Part shown: positions 33,612-46,200 of the stretch, piece after piece | Layout of the letters: each line of letters starts with the position of its first letter | Numbering within the stretch: the first letter of the stretch is position 1 | DNA from: Mesodorylaimus sp. YZB2_4 | Lineage: Eukaryota; Nematoda; Enoplea; Dorylaimida; Dorylaimidae | Assembly: GCA_030248295.1 (NCBI GenBank) | Contig: JASANH010001374.1 | Coordinates: 558,001 to 622,000, forward strand | Direction of reading: 5' to 3' | Length of the DNA: 64,000 bases | The notes under the pieces: generated by a model | What the model saw: the letters and a program-made list of their open reading frames with translations, nothing else | Database searches by the model: none | What the model was told of the DNA's origin: nothing | Position numbers and translations under genes: made by a program

Positions 33612-36472
33612 ATGGCCGATTTGTTGAAAGGAAAGAATTTAGAGAAACGTCAGGGATCGAACTATTCGAAAGTGGATGCAGCTGGTCATTTAAAAGGGAA
33701 AGTGGTAGCCTTGTATTTCTCGGCTCATTGGTGTCCGCCTTGCCGCGCTTTCACGCCCATCTTAAAGGTGAGGAAAGATTCGAATGTCTAAGGCGCCTCG
33801 CTAGGAATAAGCGTAAGTTTGGAGCAGTTTCTGGCAAAATCTGGGACCGATCCCGCGTGATAGAACTTATGATCTTGTCACAGACAGTTTTTGAAGGGCC
33901 TAAATGTTTTGGAGGGGATAATTTAAATGTTTTCAAAATTTCCCGCCTTTTTTAAATTTAAATTTGTCGCGACGTTTTGCGCACCGCATCAATTCATAAG
34001 TTCATCTCAAGATTAGAGGTATAGAGGTAAAGCGTGCACATGAGGCCCGTACAAGGATTAATTATTGTAAGGTTTGTGACATGAAAAAAACCTGTCTTTG
34101 TTTTCCTGCTGACACCATCATATACAGTACAGAACGTACAGAGCGCTTTATTTTCACTTTCCGTCGTTTTTTTACTGTTTTTGTGGAGTCACGTGTACGA
34201 AGCTTCGTGGGCGGTTTTACCCATGCGCAGTATTCCCATCATATTTGACGAGGATTAGCTACACTTTTGCACCGAAACAGCGTTTTCGACATCTTTGTGA
34301 GTGTGCATATTCATTCTGAAATTTCATCTTGTCTGAATCATTCTTGGCTCACGATCAGGTTTGGTGAGCGTGAGTGTGCAAGCCCCCCCCCCCCCAGCGT
34401 CTAGGTTACGAGTCTTCTATTGATTAATGCACTCGGAAGTGCTGAGCAATATGGATTTTTCTGACAGAGATGTCACTCTTGCTCAAAAATCCCGAATGAC
34501 TAATATTTGCGTCAGAGACACTGCGTTTGATGTGAGTTGTATGGCCTCAAATGTAACAACATTATTGGTTCTTTTAGGATTTTTATGAACATGTCGCCGA
34601 TTTGCCATTCGAAATTGTTTTCGTTAGTTTCGATCGTAGCGAAAATGATTTGAAAGAATACATGAGCGAAGCGCACGGCAATTGGTGCGTGATTCCGTTT
34701 GGCGATCCTGAAATTCAGTAAGTACGCGTTATGCAAGTGTTCGAAATTCGGTCCGCTCCACGTGTCATGCATGTGGTGTTGTTGTCATAGCCTGAACTGG
34801 TATCAGCATCCAAAACTGGGGGTGCAACCCCCGTGACTCCCCTCTACGCTAGACAAATTGTCAATTTTGTAATGTTAAAATTTTGAAAAACGGGTCTGAC
34901 CCCTTCTCTAGACAAGCCAAGAATTAGTGACCCTCCCTATGGGAAAGCTAAGGAAATCCCGACCCCCCCCCTCCCCCCATCCTCGATGAGCCAAAAGTTG
35001 GTGAGCCCCACCGCAATCCTGACCCAGCCTCGACTTTTGGCGCGGCGGGGTCTGAACCAAGGGTGCAAGTATACAGGGTCGAGCTATAAAGGACAAGTCA
35101 CATTCTCGAAGTAAAGAAAAATCAGCGAACAGAGGCTGCTTGGTAACTTTATAGGAGTCAGTCCGCTGATAATCAAATATTTTTAAATTTGCCGCGCGCA
35201 TTGATGCTCAGGTGCAAGAACCTTATGACAGTCGCGAGGTTAACTTGGCTAGCGCAGTGAAGGGTTTGCGCGAAGGGCCTCTCATTGAGTTTTGCTTGCG
35301 TGGAATCACCGATATTCAAGGAGCTGCAAAAACATTATCGCAGAGGACTGAACTCCTGCGCAGGCCAGACTGTCAGACTTAAAACTTGTGCGCCTGCTAG
35401 AAAACCGGGACGCTGCAACCAACGTGAGACCTTCTCTGTCGATTGAATATTGCTGCCTCAAAACCGTGTGCGCAAGCAACTGAATGCAGTACGATCACAG
35501 GGCTCAGGCTGAGCAGGGTTGGTTCCGGTTTGAAAACCTTAAAAACAGTTTGAAAACTGTGCGAAAAACCTGCGAAAATTAGGGAAAAATAAGAATCTTC
35601 GAGCCAAAATTAGGGGAAAAAAATCTTCCAGGGAAAACTTAAGGGTTGCATTTCGAGGTTTCAAACTGGGAAACAGAAAATTTCAATTTTTGCCCGGGGC
35701 TAGGAAAAATCCTGTTACGCGCCGTGTGTGAACCTTATTAATGAAACAAGTTTATAACGCATTGGTAAAAAATTTGTTTTTGCTTCCTGGACCCCCCTCC
35801 CTTTTAAGGTCCCAAAAATTTTAGACCCCCCTCTGGCCGAGCGCTAGGTTTCGAATGCTGACTGGTATGTCATGTCATACGCATTTGACAATCATTTCTA
35901 CCCAGGCGGGAGTCGAACCCTCTCCTGTAAGTGCGCACCCAGCATGAGAGGCAGCGCCTGCACCCGCCAGGCCACGGCCCGGCCTGCAATAGCGAATGAC
36001 TGCCTGTGTTTTGGAGAATTCAAAGCACCGATATGCCAAGCGCAAAGGATTTTTATAGTGCCGTACCTCTATGCGAGACCGTAGAGTGGGGGCGGGGGTC
36101 GATTTCGTGGTCTGCTACCGTAGCACAGCACATCGCTTAGTACCTTATCAGGATTCCACAATACACTGCGCCAGAAAGTACAGGAAACTGAGCCACTTGA
36201 CCTAATTCATGCGTGAAACATCGCCTTGACGGGTGATGCTCTGTTATCGATTGGCAGTTCGTGATATTGCAAAATTCTCTCCTTTTTTGTGGAAAACAAC
36301 TGCTTTTTTTAGGGAGTTGGCAAAGAAATACGATGTTCAAGGAATTCCGGCTTTAGTTATTATCAAACCTAACGGCGATATTATTTCGAAGAATGCCCGA
36401 GGGGATGTGCAAGGCGCGAGCAAGGGACCAGTCGAGCTTGTGAACGATTGGAAGAAATCTGCTGGATTGTAA
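33612..36472 (+). CDS. Nucleoredoxin-like (thioredoxin-fold) protein B
   Basis: Tandem paralogue of gene A. Exons 33612-33767, 34578-34717 and 36313-36472 join in the same phases (0, then CA|G) to give 151 residues. It reads DLLKGKNLEKRQGSNYSKVD, then VVALYFSAHWCPPCRAFTP with WCPPC, FEIVFVSFDRSENDLKEYMS, HGNWCVIPFGD, and YDVQGIPALVIIKPNGD, ending WKKSAGL. The thioredoxin catalytic pair and cis-Pro are intact. Intron 2 has grown to about 1.6 kb and holds a SINE copy. The protein differs from A mainly in the linker after EIVFVS and in a shorter C-terminal loop. Confidence 0.94.
35866..35985 (-). mobile_element. tRNA-derived SINE in gene B intron 2
   Basis: On the minus strand it has a tRNA-like head (GGGCCGTGGCCTGGCGGGTG, B box GGTTCGACTCCCGCC) and the tail words GTATGACATGAC. 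The middle of the body is deleted compared with the 56.5 kb copy. Confidence 0.78.
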
Positions 36473-37201
36473 ACAGTTTTGATGAAAGTCGATGATTGAT
36501 CAATAGTTGGGGTTTTTATGGGGTTAGTCATAGTATCCTCAATTTTCACGGGACACAATATTTTCGGCACTCTTAACAGCATTATTGCCTTATACACTAA
36601 TATTTCTTGTATTGTTTGATATACTCAACTTTAATATTTCCTAGGATATTAGATGTGACCTGATAAATGAATTCGGATGTTTGTGGCTGTGTTTGACTTT
36701 GAAAATAATGATCCAAAATGGTGTTTTAAATTTCCCGCTGTTTTGAATAGCCACTTATGACAGCAAAAGCTGTCTGCTAGATGGCGGGAATGTTGGTTAC
36801 TTGACTGCGGAAACTGAAAGAACGTTTTTTGCGCAGTACGAAGAATAAAAAGTAATGTTGAAGAATATTTTGCCAGTGCATTATCTTATCAGTATTTGAC
36901 GAATGAGTCAGCTGAAATTGTTGCCAAAATTCTTCGTTCGGTATAAAATCTAAAATAGGCGGTGTCTCTCCGGGCCGGATGTAAAATGGGTTTCGTGCGT
37001 GGGCGTTTTTTAGTTTTTTATGGGTGCATAAAATTTCGCGTTTTGTGCTAAGCTTTTTGAACTGCGTGTACAATAGGAGTGGGCTCGTAATTTTCCAGTT
37101 TTATAGTTTAGAATCGAGTTCGTTGCTCCTTTCAGGATTTCGAAATTCAAAAATTCGCTGAAAATTTTGTAATGAAAATTTAAAATCGTCTTTTCTCCAA
37201 A
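36473..37201. other. Intergenic region before DSTYK
   Basis: An AT-rich spacer of about 730 bases between nucleoredoxin-like gene B and DSTYK on the same strand. It has TTTCCCGC at about 36729 and GGCGGGAA at about 36782. Confidence 0.45.
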
Positions 37202-40200
37202 ATGCTATCGGTACTTGCGCCTGGTATTGGTGGAAATGTTTGTGTGGAATTTGATAATTTTGCAAAACGTCGTGATCGATTAAAGCAAATATATTCGGAG
37301 ACAAAAGCGTGTTTGGGCGAAGTGGATTATAGCCATCATTTCGAACCGAGTAAGTCACTTATGTTATGTTTTTTTTCGAAATAACCAAATATTTCTATAG
37401 GATTATACGCCGAAGCAATCTTAACGTCGAATGACGAAGCGAATTTACAACAAAGTTTCGTCAAAACGCCATGTTTCTTAGTTTTGGGTTCTTCAGTTTA
37501 CGCAAAAGCGGCGTTTGTGAACGAATTACTCGGTTTTGCTGCTTTGCCAGTCGTTGCTGCGGAAAGTAAGAATTTTTTATACTTTTCATAGTTTTGTTTC
37601 AAGAAACTTTCCAATTTTAGCCGCGGAAGAAACCCAAATCGATGGATTAGTCGAAGAGAAATGGAGAACAATCAAATTTCAACGTCGTCCTGGTCCGAAT
37701 GTCGAGATTGTAGCTAATTTAAAAGAATTTAAAGAAAGATCAATCGAATCCACGGAGCCGATCGAGACGATATTACGCTCATTAAATGTGGACCCTCAAA
37801 GATGGTAAAATTACGTTAAAATAGTTTTCAAGAATGAAAATTTAAATTTTTAAAGTTTTAGCGGATTGTATGAAGCTGATTTGCGTTTTCCGCAGCCGGA
37901 TATGAATCGAGGAGAAAATGAATCGAAATCGACGTTTATTGATTTCCAAATACCGCATCCAGTCTTGAATGATGGAGTGGCTATTGTTGTACCATATTAT
38001 GAAATTTCCAACGATTTAGTTCAAATTGTTGAAAAATTATCAAAAAAACACGTCTTAATTGGAATTTACGTATTTACAACGCCTTGCTTAACTGAAAAGG
38101 TACGGAAGGATTTTTTATTTGTTGAAGGCTTGCTTACGAAAAGATTGAATAGAACTACACAAATTTATGCTTGTTTCGAAAACTTCTTGAGCGAAAAAAG
38201 TTGGAATTTTTAGTTTCTTCGACAAAAATTATTAATCTGTAGGGAGAATTTAATCAATATTAAATTGAGGTTTACAATTTTTTTTTTTTCAAATTTTATT
38301 CGTAAAATCTTCCCGCCAAAATCTTAAATTCAAATTTCGCCATAGAATTGTATGAACTCGTTTGGTTCCACAAATCCCAATCAAACGAGCACAAAATGAG
38401 GCAAAAGTTGAAAAAGGTTTTACATAATCCAAAAATTAAAACGTCTTAAAAATGCTTTTTTTAGGACTTGAACGATCTGGCGATATTGCATGACCATTTT
38501 CCGCTGCCATCGACCGAAACAAGTTCAACGACATCAAAAGAGTTTGGAAATCGCGGTTTAGGTTTGTTTTTTATTCGTTCTCGACCGTATATTCGTTCAT
38601 CGGAATTGCCAGAATCTGATCGACCAGCCAGAGGTGGTTTTCCGATGGTGAGAAATCTGGCGATGGTGCAAAGCCTACAATTTTTATTTTTCTATGGTAG
38701 GAATTTAAATTTTTTTAAATTAAAAATATTTTTTGGAAATTTTTTTTCAGGTGATTCAGATGGAATTTCATCGAATATAATTGGACAATTGAAAGAAATC
38801 GGTTATGCAATTTTTGAAGAAGAATCACCGCCAGCTGATGCGGCTTCGAGTTCTGGTAGTTCAACGGCTGCAGTCACGTTTCCGTGGGCGACACAGTCGG
38901 CAGTTGTGAATGGATCGAGGTCGAAGAATGGCGAAAATGGATTTATGTCAGCGCATGGTCTTCCGGTGAATATTTTTGTGGAAAATGCAAACGAATTTGC
39001 AAAATTGACTGCTTTTGTGCGGCAAGTAAGCGAAATTTTGGTTATTTGTAAACAGGGTTTATAGAAGGGTGGAAATGGGGAAAACTCAGGGAAAATTGTA
39101 AGAGAATGTGTTCTAAGGTTTCAAAGTTCGAATCACCCGCCATTTGCATGAATGTCTCCAAATTGTGTTGCATGCAGCGCGATCGCAGGGTTCAGTCGAT
39201 TTGGGAAAAGTCGAGGAAAACACGGTATTTTTTAACAAAAATCAAGGAGAACTGTGAAAAGTCGCATTTTTAGGTTTTAGGTTGTGAAAATTCAGGGGAA
39301 AATCTTATTTTTTTCTGAAAAAGTCAGGGAACATGGAAATTTCGGATGCAAAATCAATCAGGGAAAAATGTGGGAGAATGCATTTTGAGGTTTAAAATTT
39401 CGAATTGCTCGTTTTTTTCACGAACTTATTTATAATGCTAAAAGTTAATAATCAGTTGAATTTGGTTTTGTAGTTGTGGGATAGCAGAATTCGAAACGGG
39501 GTGAGGCAGCCTATGTGACGCCCCCGCCCCCCCCCCCCCTACCTGCTCCTTTCGGACAAAGATGACCAGTTTTAGACTAGACCCTCCGCCAAGACTAAGG
39601 TCAAGTCCCCGAGGAATCGAGCTGACGTGAGCCCAAGACCCCAGTCACGAAGGAGCTATCCGGGAATGCGCCGAGACCCTGGAGTTAAAGGGGTAGGTTT
39701 TCCCGCCCATTTTGAATTCGAATTTTTGGAGGTTTGATAGGCTCATGTCATACTTCATCCATATCCAAGCACTGGACAGCGCACTCGAGGACTAGGGAAC
39801 ACAAAAATTGGCAATCATGTTTTACCCAGGCGGGAGCCAGCATCGGCCGACCCAGGCCTAACACTTCCGACCCGACCCGACCCAAAGTGCATGATTTTGC
39901 TCCCTTTAAAATCTATACATAGAATCATGCAAGATTTCGAAAAAAAAATTTTGTTATCGCATAGATGGGCGATGATAGGGTAAAGTGACCTAATCCGAAA
40001 CGGTTCCTAAGCCAGAACACCTAGATTGCACCAAGGAGGGACAAGGCCGAGGAACAAGGCAGAAACGGTGTTGTTTCACTCTTAGTTTAAAAAAAGTAGA
40101 AGTACGCTCGAATCTATTCCTTTGATCGACCAAATCCCACAAACCTTTTGGTGGTTCCGAATTAGGACCGAAGCGAGCTTAAAGCGAAATGAGTGCGCTT

Positions 40201-43200
40201 TTTTTTTTAAATACCTTTTCCGAGTGTGGAGCTGAGCTTTAAGCGAAATTTAGAACCATTTAGCCGCGGGGGATTCCGCAAAGTCAAACAAACTTTAAAA
40301 TACATCGCTCTCTTCCTAATTTTGAGACACTGAGAAGACTTGGGGCAAAGATGTTCCGTATTTGGGCGCCCTTTACCATAATCAATCGAAATATGCTCAA
40401 GTGTCATCGCATTGCATTTCTTTGAGAAACGAAATGTATCAAAACCAACAATATTTAAATTGCATCGCAAAAAATACAATGTAGTATCTATTTTCTAGCA
40501 GCACAGGCCTCGACTGCAGTAGGCGGTTAGTATATGGCGGGAATTCAAAATTCAACCGACCCGGCCGACCCAGAGGCTGGGTCGGGTCGGGGACCCGACC
40601 CGGGGGTGGGTCGGCCGATGCTGGGGCGGGAGTCGAACCCTCCCCTCTACGTGCGCTGAGAAGGCTAGTGACTTGTTTCCCTGACCTGCTTCTATCAAGT
40701 TCGGGATTGGGTTAAGACATGCACGGAGACGCTTGGCTAAGGGCCTGCTTATAAGCTAATAATTCGGCCATCTTGTTTGGTTGAAAGCAACAGAACTGCG
40801 CCTGGTCGCCGGTCGACCACTAGACAGCACCCCCGAAGAGTACACTGCTCACAAGCCCTCTGCGCTCCGATTGCAACTCGCCCGCGGAGACGTAGTGTAA
40901 AGTTGAGTGCAAGGATAGACTGGTCGAGCCCCGATAATGTACTCTAGATTTCTCAGTCAAGAGTTTTGGGCGAACTCAGGGTCTGCTGAATTCGCGGAGT
41001 TGCCGCTTGCAGGCGATTTTTCTCTAAATTACAGCTAACTAATTGATGTCAGTGATCTTACCAAGAAAAGTCTGCGACAACACGCCGATATAATTTCAAA
41101 CCTTATTTTTCTTTCTTTTTATCAAGATTTTTTTAAATTTTTCTACAATGGAATAAATTCTAAACTTAATGAAAAAGGGTTCATACAACAAACAAAACAC
41201 CCAAAGGCGCTGATTTTTGTGGGTTTACCAGAAAAGAATTTGATTATTTTAACGCTGTTCAATTACTAAACCAATTTCAACCGATTTACAGCATGATTAC
41301 CGTTCTTTGACCAAACGGATTCACAAAATTTGATTGAAATTCGACTCTTAAAAATGTTCATTCTCAGAAAAGGCGAGTGATACAAAATTTGAAACCTCAA
41401 AATGCAACTTCTTACAGCTTTCCTAGATTTTTGAACGAAATTCCCCTGTTTCTAGGGGTAATCGTCAGTATCGATCGATAACCGGTCAGTGCGGGGTGTG
41501 TAGCCGACTATAATTAGGCCCTAAGCAAGGCATGCAGTACGTTGATTATAATTGCAGGGGATACGATATCATTTGTTGCAAACTGCTCGTCGATTGAATG
41601 ATTGGCACGAGAAATTGATGAATTTGTTTGATATGACTGCCTTCGACATGGCTCGCGATCAGATGATCACGCCGAAACGATTGGCCTACGCCAGGAATAA
41701 GGAGCTGGAATTGTATCTGGCCCTGCTGACGGCTTTGACTCGACAGCAGAATGATATGAATACAATTATTGGTCATGTGCTGAGGGACGGGTGCAGGCAA
41801 GAAATATTGGATCATGCGTGCAGGTCGTGTGGCGGCCAAGAGGAGGAGGGTGAGTGGCGGTGAGGGCCGTCCGACCACGAGCAGGGAGCTCGTTCCCCAA
41901 AGGAGGACAAGAGAGGACCAAGCAGGGATAGCATAGGATGTTCACGTTATGGTGTGCCAAAGAAAATATGTTCCTGGCAGACAGGGGATATTAAATATGA
42001 ATTGCCCGTTCAGCACTCGGATTAGATTAAAGGAGGTCGATGTTGGTGGGGATAGTGGGATGTGGGAGCAGATGAGGAAAGGATTAGGTCGTGATCAGAC
42101 TGAGGAGATAACTGACTGGGTCATTGATTACTGATCACTGGTGTGATTGAGGTCAGGATGCAGTAGCCAGGATGACCTCAGAGCAGAATAACGGATGATT
42201 TGATCATGAGTAGCTGGCCAGGGTGATTACTTGGAATAACTGCTCAGGTCAAAAATAACTGAGGAATACAGAAAACATTATGTACTGTATCAGTCCTAGT
42301 GAAAGATCTGACCTGATCAGTCATTCCGAGTTTGATCAGTCTGCTCCTGATCCAATTATCCGCCTAATGCTGGCCTTACCAGATCACATTTCGTGTCTAG
42401 AGGTCTTCACTACTGCGTCCCAACCTGATCACTGTCATCTGACGATCCTGATCAGGCCACTGACCCGTGGTTTGTGCAAATAAGTTTCCTGTATCTAAGT
42501 TTGTCCAAGTGATTTCTGACCTAACCAGTCATTCCAAGTGTGTTCAGTGCGATCGCTGACGCTATTGATCACCTTTGTTCTCTGATCGATCAGTGATCAG
42601 TGTTGCACAGGTGTGATCCGTAATCGATCACTGATCACACTTGTTCATCTACGATAGCTGATCTCCTTTCATCGCTGATCATCTTTCATCGCTGATCGCT
42701 TATGTCCTTTGTTCACTGATCAGTTTGAGCTGTGTGTGCCCGTGTAAGCGCCGCTCAAGCTGGTTGTGGTCACAGTAAAGCTTGAACACTACTCATTGTA
42801 CAAAGATGGATGGTGTTAGGAGGATGGCAAGAAAGACTGATCTATTTTTAGAATTCGACCAGAATGAAAGTCACGAGTACACGAGGAGTTATTCTTGCGC
42901 TGAGCGAATTCAGCGACGCGTTTTGGCGGAATTGAATCGAATGGTGGCTGATCGTATGACATCATCGTTCAGGTGCTTACGGCAGACTTTCATTGGTGAG
43001 TGCTGCTGTGCTTGTACGCTGATGGTGAGTCGGATTTGAGAAGTATGTGTTTCAGGAACACTGATTCGATGTTTGGCCAGTTTGGAGAACAGGAATGGCG
43101 GCGGGGCGTATTATCGAAGTCAGAGTATGGACAGCGCGCCCAGCGAACCCATCAATGCTGAGTCGCGCCAGAATGCGGAAGCTGGCGCTGCTTTGAAACA

Positions 43201-46200
43201 GGTGAATAGGCACGACTGGGTGTGGGAGGATGTCTGTGTCGGGTCGTGGGTGGGGTCTCAGGAGAGAAGGTAGAGGTGCCTGAGTGGTGGCTGGTCCTCG
43301 GTAGCGGTCAGGTATCTATTACGTTGTCTACCTCTGCAGGTGTAGCTCAGGACGTGCGTAGAGGGTGCCAAGGTAGGTTTACCGATGGCCACCAGTTATG
43401 GGAGATGTTCTCATGCCCCTGCTAGGCTTGTCTGATCTGTGTGTGTGCGAGTAGCAGTCGGCTTATGAGAAAAGCAAACTGTTCAGCTGAGCTGCTGAAC
43501 CTACGAACCACTGTTTCAGCCTCTGAGAGTGGGTCGAGGGTGGGCGCCTGAAGGTGGAGGATGGATGGAGGAAATATGGACCCAGTCTATGCCGTTATTG
43601 GGACCTGCCTTCCATTCAGTATGTCCTCCCGCTGAGATTGTGTTTCTGGGTTGGGCCCCTTGCTCCCAATAGTTCCCCTAAATTACTTGGAACCCGTCTT
43701 GCCTATTAGGCCAGCAGTCATAATGATGAGCAAGGCCTCGGGGCGATCAACTGTCGGCAGGTTCCTCCGCGGGAGTTTGTACCGGCACCAGTGTCCTGGG
43801 TGATAGCGGGCGAGAAGGGAGGGTCCATCGAAGACCAATTTTCTACTCTGAGAATGGACTTACCAGAACAGAACTGCGGCCTCCTAGTCAGGGTCTGGAC
43901 CATTGGGCTCCCTCCCACTATGATGGTAGTTGTATAGACGATTGTGTGAGTGGGTGTGCTGCTGTGACTGGTACTCGATTGTTTTAGTTGGTGAGCGCGG
44001 CGTACAATATGGAAGTGACGATGGCCATGTGCACTCCGTTTCGTTGCCTGTTGTGGGATCGTCTGAGACAAGTAGGGGGCAGTGCGGTGGTCGTGTTGCT
44101 GCCTTGTTGCCCGTACGTCCTGGTGCCGGGTACTACGTCCTGCTGCTGTTGTTTGTGCCGCGATCGGCAGTATCGTCGACAATTGACCAACGATTTCTTG
44201 GGACGGACGAATAGGGGATCGTGCGGCTCGCCCGCCTATGTGCCCGATGAACGGAGGGCTCGACGATGTAGTGCGGACAACAGTTTATTCAATCGAGAGG
44301 ACGAGAGGAAATGGAGAGAAGTGGACGGTTCGGATGCGCCATCGTCGAGTGCATGGCGGCAGTCACGACGCGCTTCGTCGCCCACGTTGAGCAGTGCTAG
44401 TTGTAGTCACGCCGATAATGGCAACGTCGAGGTGAGCGCCAGGCGGGGCCATGCTGTGCTAACAAGGCTGTGCGCTGTCGGCTTATGGGCAACAAGCTGC
44501 GCTTTGCGCTCCTCACGTTGCGTGTAATAAGGTTTGTCCTTCAGTTAGCCGTGCGATTTAGATGAGTCCTTTTTTGATAGACGATGTTGTAGAGCGAAAA
44601 TTGAGCAGGCATGGCTGTGGTAGCTGCTGGTCCCGACCAAAATGCTATCATACTCACAACGGCTCACAGGTCACATAGATGGCACGGCTAACTGAAGAAC
44701 ACCCGACAAGTGTTAGGATAAGGATTGAAAGCGTGATTTTTATAGGCGCTGGTGCCGAGTGCTAGCACGATACAGACGAGTCCGCAATTCGATATAGATT
44801 CATCGACGGAGCAAGCGCAGTCCGAAGACACGCCGTGCCATGATGAAGGGTGGCGTAGACAAATAGCCGAAGACGCTTTGGCTCGAGTCAGTGAATCGAA
44901 ATTGGCCAAGGCAGTTTGTGCAAAATTTCGTGAACGACTGAGAGCAGCCCATGAGAATTTTCAAGCAGCTTTGAACGAGTTGGAGGCGTATCATGGGGAG
45001 AGGTGAGATGGGACTGGGGTGGGTCAGTCTGCTCTGCATAGCGATAGGTCAGGCAGGCCTAGAAGAGAATTGCTGGGCAAATTCTCCCAACTGGGGCAGG
45101 TATAGTCTTGCGACTATACCTGCGGCTGAAACACTGAAACATCAACCGGGGGGGGGGTGGTTTGATGTCTTTCAGCAAGGGGAGAGTATCGATCATTCTC
45201 TCCTACTCGCCAAGACCCGTCAGGCCTGAGAGTTGCAATGTAAAATGCGAACTAGGCTAAACGGTACTGCTTGCTCAACACAGCCTGTAGCAGCTGTTTG
45301 CGCAATCCTGAAGGTGAAAGGGAAGCTGGCGTGGGTTATCCATGTCTGCTCCCTTTAGAGAAGTCTCTTTTGAAGTTTCAGGAAAGATGTATGGCTGATA
45401 GGCTCATATGCAAATGCAAAAATGCAAGAAATTTCGATCACGACCCTGATCTCGAGAAAAGTGATTTTGACCGATGGATATTTGGCTAGTGTTGCTCAAA
45501 AGGAGACGGGACTGGGGCAAAATTGTGGAGACCGCTCAGCCGTGGCATGGTGGCGGCCGGACATTCGACCCCAGTAATAAGATATAGGCGGGCAGATGGC
45601 CGCATTGATTAGCATTCCTAGTTTGATCACTTTGATCACTGGCCACGGCTGATCGGTTGTCGGGTAACCTTGCTGCGTGTTCTATGGTCAGCCCCCACTG
45701 ACGTTTGTCCTGATGTCGAATTCAGGAGCATACTTTGCGAGGTTTCCTGGTCAGTAGAGTGGTCGGCCATATGTCAGGTGGGAAGAGTTGGTGGACTGTT
45801 CAGGGGCAGGAAGGCGCGGGTCCAATTCCTACTGGAGACCCGTTAGCCGTGCGGGCCATGGCCAGTGGGAGAGGATAATAAATCTCCTTTTGTAGGAGAC
45901 GTCAACCACTTCTGTTGATGTTTCAGCCGCAGGCATAGTCGAAAGATTTGCCTTGATCTACTCAGAGTTTTGCCTCTTGAAACAGGCTGAATAGCCGTAC
46001 ATTGGAGAAGGTACCGCGTGGTGGCGGATGGTTTCTAGGCAGGTCTCCTAGTCGTAGGAGCAAGAGACATCAACCCGGCGGGTTTCTGCCTCACCTGGAG
46101 AGAGCGTATCGGCTGGCCAACCAAGGCAAGCCAATACACTGCTCCATGTATTAGGCGACCAGGTGCTCAGCCTTCCGCACAGGTCGAACACGCCTGTTAC

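Noticed and set aside
38648..38654. GTGAGA as the exon 5 donor of DSTYK
   Set aside because: It puts exon 6 out of frame. The GTAGGA at 38697 restores the frame.
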